Shown here piece by piece: positions 1 to 5,775 of a DNA stretch of 10,461 nucleotides. Position numbers and translations under genes: made by a program. The stretch is from the NCBI GenBank assembly GCA_005885085.1, contig VAXY01000005.1, positions 1 through 10,461 on the forward strand, read 5' to 3'. Numbering within the stretch: position 1 is the stretch's first letter; the number at the start of each line of letters is the position of its first letter. The notes under the pieces were generated by a model. It worked only from the letters and a program-made list of their open reading frames with translations, had not been told where the DNA came from and searched no databases. Origin of the DNA: Actinomycetota bacterium. Its GTDB lineage: Bacteria > Actinomycetota > Thermoleophilia > Gaiellales > Gaiellaceae.

Positions 1-444
1 CTCGACCTCATGACCGGCAAAGGAGAGCAAGCGCGCAACGGAGTCGCCGTAGGCGCCGTTCCGCGCCGAGCCGACCGTGAGCGGCCCTGCCGGATTCGCC
101 GAGACGAGCTCGACCTGAATCCTCTGGGGCTCAGCCGGCTGCCCGCGGCCGTAGTCTGGCCCGATCTCTGCGAGCGCCTCGCCGAGCCAGCCGGTCGTCA
201 GCCAGAGATTGACAAAGCCAGGTCCGGCGACGTCGGCACGCTCGACCTCGTCGAGCGCCCCGGCCTGCTCCACGAGCTTGGCCGCAAGCTCCCGCGGCGC
301 GCGCCTGTGCTGTGGCGCGCTCTGCAACGCGACGTTCGTCGCGTAGTCGCCGTGGGCCGGATCCTGCGGCCGCTCGAGCTCGACCGGCGCTCCGGCGAGC
401 TCCGACAGCCGCGCCGCCAGCCGATCGACTGCGCTAGCCGGCAA
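1..444 (-). CDS. argS: Arginyl-tRNA synthetase, N-terminal part (cut by window edge)
   Basis: Charges tRNA-Arg with arginine in the cytoplasm. Only the first 148 codons are here; the gene continues past base 1. Translating the minus strand gives the ArgS N-terminal tRNA-binding domain (HGDYATNVAL at residues 31-40, VAGPGFVNLWL at 72-82), then the start of the class I catalytic core: VELVSANPAGPLTVGSARN at 111-129 and GDSVARLLSFAGHEVE at 133-148. The usual HVGH form of the HIGH signature reads TVGS here (residues 123-126). The start is inferred as TTG at 444, the only ATG, GTG or TTG between an upstream in-frame stop and the first conserved residues. It overlaps the end of the potassium channel gene by 11 bp, so the two are probably translated together. 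The family is sure from the motifs; the start is less so. Confidence 0.9.
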   Translation of the reverse strand, partial: MPASAVDRLAARLSELAGAPVELERPQDPAHGDYATNVALQSAPQHRRAPRELAAKLVEQAGALDEVERADVAGPGFVNLWLTTGWLGEALAEIGPDYGRGQPAEPQRIQVELVSANPAGPLTVGSARNGAYGDSVARLLSFAGHEVE

Positions 445-1442
445 CAGCCTCGCGAGGCGCGAAGACGCCCTCGAGCATGCGGAGCTCCTGCTCGGTGCCC
501 GCGGCGATCAGCACGTCGCCCACGTCGAGCACAGCCTCGGGCGTCGGCGTCGCGTCGAACGTGCCGTCGCGCTTCCGCAGCGCCACGATCAGCGCGCCCG
601 TCTCCTTGCGGATGTCGAGCTCGCGAATCGTCTTGCCGCCCTGGCCGCAGGCTCTGGTGACCTCGATCTCCTCGAACCGAAGGTCGCTGCCGGTCGAGCT
701 GGTGACGACGTCGACGAACGCCGTCACCTGAGGCCGCAGCATCAGGCTCGCCATCACCCGGCCGGCCGCCTGGTACGGCTGGACGACGCGGTCCGCACCG
801 GCGAGGTGGAGCTTCCTGGACGCGTCCTCGTTCGACGCCCGCGCGACGATCAGGAGCTCGGGGTTCGCGGCCCGCGCCGACAGCGTGATGTACAGGTTGT
901 CCGCATCGTCGTCCGACGCCGCGATCAACCCGCGCGCACGCTCCAGACCGGTGCTGCGAAGGTCCTCGTCGTCGGTGCCGTTCCCCTCGATGAAGATCAC
1001 GTCCGCCTCGCGCGCCGCCTCCATGGCATCGGCGCTGAAGTCGAGCACGACGAACTGCGCGCCCTCGTGCCGGAACTCCTCCGCGACACGGCGGCCGACG
1101 CGGCCGAAGCCGCAGATGATGTAGTGGTCGCGCAACGCCTCGATCGCCCTTCGCCTCCTTCGCACCGATGACTCCCCGCGCGATCGCCTCCACGACGAGC
1201 GAGCCGATGTACGCAAAGATACTGATGCCGGCGAGCACCAGAAAGATCGTCACGAGACGCGCGGCATCGTTCCTGGGAACCGTGTCGAGCCCGGTCAGCG
1301 AGCTCGACACGACGGCGCGATAGAACGACTGCAGCCACGACTCGTGTAACGCTGCCCGGAACCCGACCGTCCCCGCGACGAGCACGACCAACATCGCGGC
1401 GAGCGCATAGCCGAAGCGTCGAAAACTGAAGGCGTGATTCAC
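434..1442 (-). pseudogene. Potassium channel with RCK/TrkA domain, frameshifted
   Basis: Two-helix potassium channel subunit with a cytoplasmic RCK domain, split over two frames. The N-terminal part (GTG start at 1442) has a membrane helix at about residues 8-28, a pore region ending TGLDTVP, and a second helix (LVTIFLVLAGISIFAYIG) leading to EAIARGVIGAKE. The frame then breaks; the other frame continues with RRAIEALRDHYIICGFGRVG, a TrkA_N nucleotide-binding Rossmann motif, later LHLAGADRVVQPYQAAG, and a TrkA_C domain with TIRELDIRKETGALIVALRK, ending at 434. Removing one base in the GAAGGAGGCGAAGG tract (plus positions about 1151-1160) joins the parts as AKERRAIEALRD, as expected for the family. 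Without correction the first frame yields a non-homologous tail down to 198. It could be a true recent mutation or a sequencing error in a GC-rich tract. No other decay is visible, which favours error or a very young lesion. Confidence 0.85.
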
Positions 1443-1462
1443 GCCAGTAGTATCGTTGGGCC
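1443..1462. promoter_or_regulatory. Short divergent promoter region
   Basis: Only 20 bp separate the GTG starts of the channel gene (minus) and the DUF3467 gene (plus). On the plus strand TAGTAT at 1448-1453 fits the TAnnnT pattern of a -10 box and ends 9 bases before the GTG, so the plus transcript would be leaderless or nearly so. No Shine-Dalgarno is seen on either side. Any -35 elements must lie inside the opposing coding sequence. This is motif inspection only. Confidence 0.35.
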
Positions 1463-1762
1463 GTGGACGAAGAGTCCCAGGAGCGCCAGCTCAACATCCA
1501 TCTCGACCCCGAGCAGATGGCCGGGGTCTATGCGAACTTTGCGAACGTCACCTTCTCGGCCTACGAGTTCACGATCACGTTCGCGCGCATCGACCATGAG
1601 ATCGAGGAGGGAGACGTCCCGGGCGTCGTCGTCTCGCGCGTGAACATGTCACAGCAGTTCTTCCAGGAGCTGCTGGCGGCGATGCAGGATTCCTTCTCGA
1701 AGTGGTCGACGCAGGAAGGGATCCGCAACCTCCCGGAAGCGCCGCCGAGAAGCGACACCTAG
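1463..1762 (+). CDS. DUF3467 family protein
   Basis: A 99-residue soluble protein with no signal peptide or membrane segment. It matches the pattern of DUF3467: an acidic N-terminus, LDPEQMAGVYANFANVTFSA (residues 14-33), a beta-rich EFTITFARID segment (35-44), and VVVSRVNMSQQFFQELLAAM (55-74) followed by an amphipathic helix and a short disordered tail. The function of the family is unknown to me. The start is GTG at 1463, chosen because the conserved region starts within ten residues of it and no other in-frame start fits. There is no Shine-Dalgarno; a TAGTAT box sits just upstream. Its stop codon overlaps that of the convergent protease gene (shared CTAG at 1759-1762), leaving no room for a terminator between them. 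Confidence 0.8.
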   Translation: MDEESQERQLNIHLDPEQMAGVYANFANVTFSAYEFTITFARIDHEIEEGDVPGVVVSRVNMSQQFFQELLAAMQDSFSKWSTQEGIRNLPEAPPRSDT

Positions 1763-2973
1763 CGATTCAGGCGTTTCCACGCCTCGGCCTGCTCGACGCG
1801 CGCGAGCGGGTCCGGATGATCCTCGAGCAAGACGTGCACCCAGCCCAGAGGATCGGGATTCTGGAGGTCGGTCGTAACGAAGCCCCTGAACAGGCCGCGC
1901 GCGGCGGCCGGGTCGCGCGTCGCCGTCAGCCCCATCCAGTCGGCCTCCGCCTCGTAACGCCGCGACACGGCGTTCCTGAGCGGCGCCGTCGCGAGCAGAG
2001 CCGCGGTGATCGTCAGGAAGGCAAGCGGCACCGCGGCTGGATCGCGCAGACCGCCGCGGCGGCCGGTCACGAAGGCGACGAGCGCGAGGATCGGGATCCC
2101 GATCAATCCACCCCAGGCGATTCCCTTCCAGATGTGCCGGCGCGCAAGATGGCCGAGCTCGTGGCCGACCACGAAGCGCACCTCTCGCGGCGTGAAACGA
2201 CCGTCGAGCATCGTGTCCCAGATGAAGACGCCGCGGCTCGGGCCGATGCCGATCGCGAACGCGTTCGCCGCAGTCGTCTGGCTTCGCATCGGCACGACCC
2301 GGACCGTGGGACGCCCGACGTGCTCGCGGTCCTCCAGCCGCCGGATCCGGGCGGCGAAGCTCGGCGAGCGCACACGGTGCGTCCCGATCCGCTCCAGGTA
2401 TGGGATCAGCAGCTGCAGCGCGACCGCCAGCCCCAGAACGATCGCGGCCGCCGGAATCCACCACCCCTGGGCAAAACGCTTCGCGAGCATGAGGACGACG
2501 GCGAGGACGACGACCGTCATGAATGTCGTCCGCAGCAGGCCGCCCCACGGCGAGAAGACGATCGACCCCCAGCTCTCCTGCAGGATCCCGTGCCGCCGCG
2601 ACCACCAGGAGGCGGCGATTCCGAAGGGCAGGTTCACCGCCCAGAGCACCGTCGCCACGAGCACACCGGTGACGATTCCCGCATTGACCGGGCCGAGCCC
2701 CAGCGATTGGACGAACCGCGGTCCGCGCCGGGTCATGACGAGCAGCGCCGCGAGGCTCGTGAGGGTGGCGACCACCCATTCGAGCTCGAAGAACCGGTCG
2801 AAGCGCGTGCCGGCGCTGACGACATGTGCGCCGAAGACCGCCCGCGCGTCGAGCGACGGCAGCCGAAGGTCGGCAGGCACCTTCGTCCGCCACAAGAGGC
2901 TCGCAGCGAGCGCCCAAACGACCACGGCGGCGACGGCTAAGGTCGCGGGTCTGACGATGCGCGCTGCAGTCAT
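1759..2973 (-). CDS. M48 (Ste24-like) membrane zinc metalloprotease
   Basis: A 404-residue integral membrane protease of the Ste24/HtpX clan, expected to cut membrane or lipid-modified proteins, possibly in envelope quality control. About seven hydrophobic segments are visible, near residues 10-28, 66-81, 97-118, 150-165, 171-191, 285-303 and 314-331; the first five form the Ste24-type N-terminal membrane domain. The zinc site is HELGH at 271-275 (His271, Glu272, His275), with the third ligand Glu341 in the EAEAD motif (341-345). VGHELGHLARRHIWKG and SRRYEAEADWMGL are typical of the family. The substrate is unknown, and a CAAX protease role is unlikely in bacteria. The ATG at 2973 gives a complete first helix but overlaps the start of the divergent phosphoesterase by 17 bp; a GTG at codon 17 (2925) would avoid this but trims the first helix. 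Confidence 0.85.
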   Translation of the reverse strand: MTAARIVRPATLAVAAVVVWALAASLLWRTKVPADLRLPSLDARAVFGAHVVSAGTRFDRFFELEWVVATLTSLAALLVMTRRGPRFVQSLGLGPVNAGIVTGVLVATVLWAVNLPFGIAASWWSRRHGILQESWGSIVFSPWGGLLRTTFMTVVVLAVVLMLAKRFAQGWWIPAAAIVLGLAVALQLLIPYLERIGTHRVRSPSFAARIRRLEDREHVGRPTVRVVPMRSQTTAANAFAIGIGPSRGVFIWDTMLDGRFTPREVRFVVGHELGHLARRHIWKGIAWGGLIGIPILALVAFVTGRRGGLRDPAAVPLAFLTITAALLATAPLRNAVSRRYEAEADWMGLTATRDPAAARGLFRGFVTTDLQNPDPLGWVHVLLEDHPDPLARVEQAEAWKRLNR

Positions 2974-3682
2974 CTCCGACGTCCACGCTAACTATCACGC
3001 GCTCGAGGCCGTGCTCGGCCAGATCGACGGCGCGGATGTCGACGCGGTCTGGTGTCTCGGCGACACGGTCGGCTACGGGCCGCGCCCGAACGACTGCTGC
3101 GAGGTCGTGCAGGAACGTGCGGAGCACTGCCTCGTCGGCAACCATGATCTCGTCGTCCTCGGCGAGCTCACGGTCAGCGACTTCAACGACGAGGCGGCGG
3201 CGGCCGCGTTGTGGACGTCACAGGTGCTCACACCGTCGTCGCGGGCCTTCCTCGAGCGGCTCGCGCCGGTGGCGGCGCTCGACGGCGTCGATCTCTTTCA
3301 CGCCAGCGCGCGCGACCCGATCTGGGAGTACGTGCTCACCGAGGAGGCCGCGCGGGCGACGCTCGAGCTGTCAGACGCCCCGCTCGTGCTCGTCGGCCAC
3401 AGCCACGTCGCACTCGCGCTCACGTTCGACGGCGACGAGGTCGTCGGCGGGCTCGCGCCGGAGGGGTTCGAGGTCGAGCTCGACGGACGCTGGTTGCTCA
3501 ATCCCGGCTCGGTGGGACAGCCGCGGGACGGCGACCCGCGCGCCGCCTGGCTGCTGCTGGATCTCGCACGCAGGTTTGCCGCGTTCCATCGGGTCCCATA
3601 CTCGATCGAGGAAACACAGAGCGAGATGCGCGAGCGCGGGCTGCCTGCTGTCCTCGCAGCCCGGCTCGAGCGCGGCGAGTGA
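2957..3682 (+). CDS. YfcE/MJ0936-like metallophosphoesterase
   Basis: A 241-residue cytoplasmic phosphoesterase of the calcineurin-like superfamily. The dinuclear metal-site motifs occur in order: SDVHAN (Asp8, His10), GDTVGYGP (Asp36), GNHD (61-64), FHAS (His115), GHSH (147-150) and the closing NPGSVGQPRDGDPRA (182-196). It has no membrane segment. Related proteins hydrolyse phosphodiesters or phosphomonoesters; the natural substrate cannot be read from sequence. The ATG at 2957 lies directly before the conserved first strand (RAAVISDVHANYHALEAVL). It has only a distant AAGG upstream, and TAAGGT at 2938-2943 could serve as a -10 box. The gene leads a three-gene plus-strand set, with the lipoprotein start 7 bp downstream, which suggests a shared transcript with the kinase. 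An in-frame reading extends far upstream through the antisense of the protease gene; that part is not real. Confidence 0.9.
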   Translation: MRAAVISDVHANYHALEAVLGQIDGADVDAVWCLGDTVGYGPRPNDCCEVVQERAEHCLVGNHDLVVLGELTVSDFNDEAAAAALWTSQVLTPSSRAFLERLAPVAALDGVDLFHASARDPIWEYVLTEEAARATLELSDAPLVLVGHSHVALALTFDGDEVVGGLAPEGFEVELDGRWLLNPGSVGQPRDGDPRAAWLLLDLARRFAAFHRVPYSIEETQSEMRERGLPAVLAARLERGE

Positions 3683-3689
3683 AGACGTT

Positions 3690-4079
3690 TTGCCTGGGCG
3701 GAAGACCCACGGGAAGAATGTTGCGGCCTGCGCAGCCGTTCTCTGCGTGGCCGCCTGCGGTGGCGGCGAGCGGCACGCAGCCCCGCCGACCCTGCCCCGC
3801 TCCCTTGCCCAGGCGCTTGCAGCACGGACCGAGGCGGTGACAGCCGCCCTGGCGGCGGGTGACTCCTGCCGCGCGTCGGCGCTCGCGCACCGCCTCCAGC
3901 AAGACACGATCGCCTCGATCAACAGCGGTCGCGTCGCCGCAGCCCTGCAGGAGCCGTTGTCCGGGACGGTCAACGATCTCGTCGGACGCATCGTCTGCGT
4001 TCCGCCACCGCCGCCCCGCGAGGAGCATGGACGCGGGAAGCACAAGGGCCACGCCAAGAAAGACAAGGCCGGGGATTGA
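3690..4079 (+). CDS. Small putative lipoprotein, function unknown
   Basis: A 129-residue protein I do not recognise by name. It begins with a basic N-terminus (PGRKTHGK), a short hydrophobic stretch (VAACAAVLCVAAC) and a lipobox-like VAAC with Cys23 followed by GGG, so it is probably an exported, lipid-anchored protein. The mature part is an alpha-helical domain with two further cysteines (Cys60 in GDSCRAS, Cys103 in RIVCVPP) that could form a disulfide, then PPPPP and a Lys/His/Gly-rich charged tail (REEHGRGKHKGHAKKDKAGD). No ATG or GTG fits this frame, so TTG at 3690 is the chosen start; it lies 7 bp after the phosphoesterase stop with only a weak GAAG before it. The stop overlaps the kinase start (TTGA, 4076-4079), so the two are likely translationally coupled. 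Codon use matches its neighbours. Reality of the gene is well supported; start and export are inference. Confidence 0.7.
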   Translation: MPGRKTHGKNVAACAAVLCVAACGGGERHAAPPTLPRSLAQALAARTEAVTAALAAGDSCRASALAHRLQQDTIASINSGRVAAALQEPLSGTVNDLVGRIVCVPPPPPREEHGRGKHKGHAKKDKAGD

Positions 4080-5122
4080 CCGAGACGTTCGCCGGGAGCC
4101 GGTATCGCATCGAGCGCGAACTCGGCCGCGGCGGCATGGCCGGCGTCTACCTCGCGCGCGACGAGGAGCTGCACCGCCCCGTCGCCGTGAAGGTGCTCGC
4201 CGAGCATCTCGGCGACGACGAGACGTTCCGCGCACGCTTCCTGCGCGAGGCCCGGCTCGCGGGCCGTCTCTCCCATCAGAACATCGTTCAGGTCTACGAC
4301 GCCGGCGAGACGGACGGGCGGCCGTTCATCGTCATGGAATACGTCCCCGGTGGAACGCTTGCAGAGTGTGGGAGACTCCCCGCGCCGCGAGCGGTGGAGC
4401 TCGGCCTGCAGGCGTGCGCCGGTCTCCAGCACGCGCACAGCGCCGGGCTTGTGCACAGAGACGTCAAGCCCGCCAATCTCCTGCTTCGCGAGGACGGCGT
4501 CCTGAAGATCGCCGACTTCGGCATCGCCCGCGCCGCCGAGACGACGCGGCACACCCAGGTCGGGACGATCCTCGGCACGGCCGCGTACCTCGCCCCCGAG
4601 CAGATCGCGGGCGAGGACGCAACGCGCGCGTCTGACATCTATTCGCTCGGCTCGGTGCTCTACGAGTTGCTGACCGGGCGTCCGCCGTACCTCTTCGAGT
4701 CGCTCGCGGAGCTCGCGGCGCAACAGGCCGAGGGCGTGATCCTTCCGGTCCGCGACCTGGAGCCCGCCGTGCCCGCCGAGATCGAGAGGGCCGTCATGCA
4801 CGCGCTCGCACACGAGCCCCGGTTCCGTCCGGCCTCCGCGGCCGATCTCGCCCACGAGCTCGGGGCGTCGACCGAGCGGCCGACACGTCCGCTGCCCCGG
4901 CGGCGCTTCGAGAGCGCTTCGGGACGCCGCAGCTGGTGGTGGCTCGCCGCCGCGATCGCCGCGGCCGCGGTCGCAGTCATCCTCGGACTCGTGAAGCTGG
5001 GCGGAACGACGAGCTCTTCGCCTCCGCCGGCTCCGGCGCGCGTCAAACCTCCGGCGCGCGGTCAGACTGCGACGGACCAGGCGCGCAACCTCGCGCGCTG
5101 GCTACGCGCGCACTCGCGCTAG
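4076..5122 (+). CDS. PknB-type membrane Ser/Thr protein kinase
   Basis: A 348-residue Hanks-type kinase. Catalytic elements are complete: glycine loop GRGGMAGVY (17-25), ATP lysine in VAVKVL (Lys39), helix C glutamate (Glu58), catalytic loop HRDVKPANLL (127-136, Asp129), DFG (147-149), a Thr-rich activation segment, and AYLAPEQ (170-176). A proline/arginine-rich linker follows, then one membrane helix at about 287-307 and a short outer tail of roughly 40 residues. There are no PASTA domains or other recognisable sensor, unlike classic PknB. This makes the co-encoded lipoprotein a candidate signal partner, which is an inference. The start is TTG at 4076, overlapping the lipoprotein stop by 4 bp, with AAGG and GGGG upstream as ribosome-binding sequence. 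No later start would leave the glycine loop intact. The gene faces the sigma factor gene across a hairpin. Confidence 0.93.
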   Translation: MTETFAGSRYRIERELGRGGMAGVYLARDEELHRPVAVKVLAEHLGDDETFRARFLREARLAGRLSHQNIVQVYDAGETDGRPFIVMEYVPGGTLAECGRLPAPRAVELGLQACAGLQHAHSAGLVHRDVKPANLLLREDGVLKIADFGIARAAETTRHTQVGTILGTAAYLAPEQIAGEDATRASDIYSLGSVLYELLTGRPPYLFESLAELAAQQAEGVILPVRDLEPAVPAEIERAVMHALAHEPRFRPASAADLAHELGASTERPTRPLPRRRFESASGRRSWWWLAAAIAAAAVAVILGLVKLGGTTSSSPPPAPARVKPPARGQTATDQARNLARWLRAHSR

Positions 5123-5134
5123 CCGCCTACCGAG

Positions 5135-5162
5135 GTTTGACCCAGCTTGGCTGGGGTCAGAC
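5135..5162. terminator. Hairpin between convergent kinase and sigma genes
   Basis: An inverted repeat pairs 5135-5146 (GTTTGACCCAGC) with 5150-5162 (GCTGGGGTCAGAC) around a three-base TTG loop, giving 12 pairs with one wobble and one bulged G. It lies 12 bases after the kinase stop and contains the sigma factor stop codon (5157-5159). On the plus strand it is followed by a second palindrome, ACGCCGGCGT at 5161-5170, and a T-richer stretch. The position suggests transcription termination for the kinase side, perhaps in both directions. There is no strong U tract. Confidence 0.5.
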
Positions 5163-5744
5163 GCCGGCGTTTGCTTTATCCGCGTGGTCGGCCCCGAACG
5201 TGATGCCCTCACGGGCCATCGAAAGCTGAACGTCCTCGCGCGCCTTGTAGATCCGCCACTTGACCGTCGCGAGGGTGATCTCGAGCGAGTCGGCGATCTC
5301 CGTATACGACAGCCCGACGACGTCGCGCAGCAGCAGCGCCATCTTCAGGTCGACGTTGAGGCCTTCGACCGCCCGCCAGACAGCGTCGATCGCCTCGAGG
5401 CGCTCCATCGGTGCATCGACGACCTCGAGCGGAGGCACGTCCTCGAGCGCCACGACCGCGCGCGGGCGGCGCTCCGACGCGCGCAGCTCGTCCAGCACGC
5501 GGTTCTTCGTCACCTGGAACAGCCACGTGGTGAACTTCGAGCGCGACGAGAAGCGCGGCAGTCCCTGGAACACGCGCAGGAAGACTTCCTGAGTCAGATC
5601 CTCGGCCAGCGTGCGGTCGCCGACGAGCCGTAGGACGTAGTTGAAGACCGGAACCTGATAGGCGCGGACGATGATCGAGAACGCCCGCTCATCGCCCTTT
5701 TGAGCCTTCCGCAGGACGCCAAAATCAGGTTGCTGTAGCGACAA
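5157..5744 (-). CDS. ECF (sigma-70 group 4) RNA polymerase sigma factor
   Basis: A 195-residue extracytoplasmic-function sigma factor that would direct RNA polymerase to a specific promoter set. Region 2 spans about residues 20-90, with EDLTQEVFLRVFQGL for core binding and FTTWLFQVTKNRVLDELR for -10 recognition. Region 4 spans about 121-172, with VVGLSYTEIADSLEITLATV and KWRIYKARE forming the -35 binding helix-turn-helix. The start is TTG at 5744; no upstream ATG or GTG exists in frame, and region 2 would be harmed by a later start. It follows the gpmI stop by 21 bp in the same direction, so read-through from the glycolysis genes is possible, but a TATACT box 8 bases before the start suggests its own promoter. 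No anti-sigma gene is adjacent: the next gene downstream is the convergent kinase. Regulation by that kinase is conceivable but unproven. Confidence 0.92.
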   Translation of the reverse strand: MSLQQPDFGVLRKAQKGDERAFSIIVRAYQVPVFNYVLRLVGDRTLAEDLTQEVFLRVFQGLPRFSSRSKFTTWLFQVTKNRVLDELRASERRPRAVVALEDVPPLEVVDAPMERLEAIDAVWRAVEGLNVDLKMALLLRDVVGLSYTEIADSLEITLATVKWRIYKAREDVQLSMAREGITFGADHADKANAGV

Positions 5745-5752
5745 GGTGCCCG

Positions 5753-5775
5753 AGTATAGCCCGGATTATTCCGGG
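5753..5775 (-). promoter_or_regulatory. Sigma gene -10 box with abutting palindrome
   Basis: On the minus strand TATACT (plus positions 5753-5758) is a near-consensus -10 box placed 8 bases before the sigma TTG, implying a leaderless or near-leaderless mRNA. One base upstream lies a perfect inverted repeat with arms CCCGGA (5760-5765) and TCCGGG (5770-5775) around a four-base loop that contains most of the gpmI stop codon. In the spacer of the promoter it could be an operator; as RNA it could be a weak terminator for gpmI, though no U tract follows. No clear -35 box is seen at the right spacing. Confidence 0.45.

Noticed and set aside
10..660. Open frame of 216 codons on the plus strand over argS and the channel 3' end
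   Set aside because: Arginine- and proline-rich composition with no recognisable motif; it is the antisense of argS and the RCK domain, both of which have clear family motifs.
2006..2956. In-frame upstream extension of the phosphoesterase
   Set aside because: The extension is antisense to the protease and lacks conserved sequence; the family N-terminus begins at RAAVISDVHAN.
1649..3145. Long minus-strand frame overlapping the M48 gene
   Set aside because: Low-complexity Arg/Ala/Gly product in a shifted frame; the frame at 1759-2973 carries HELGH and membrane helices and is the real gene.
3371..4855. 494-codon minus-strand frame opposite the phosphoesterase, lipoprotein and kinase
   Set aside because: It is the complement of three supported genes, with no motif of its own, as commonly happens in GC-rich coding DNA.
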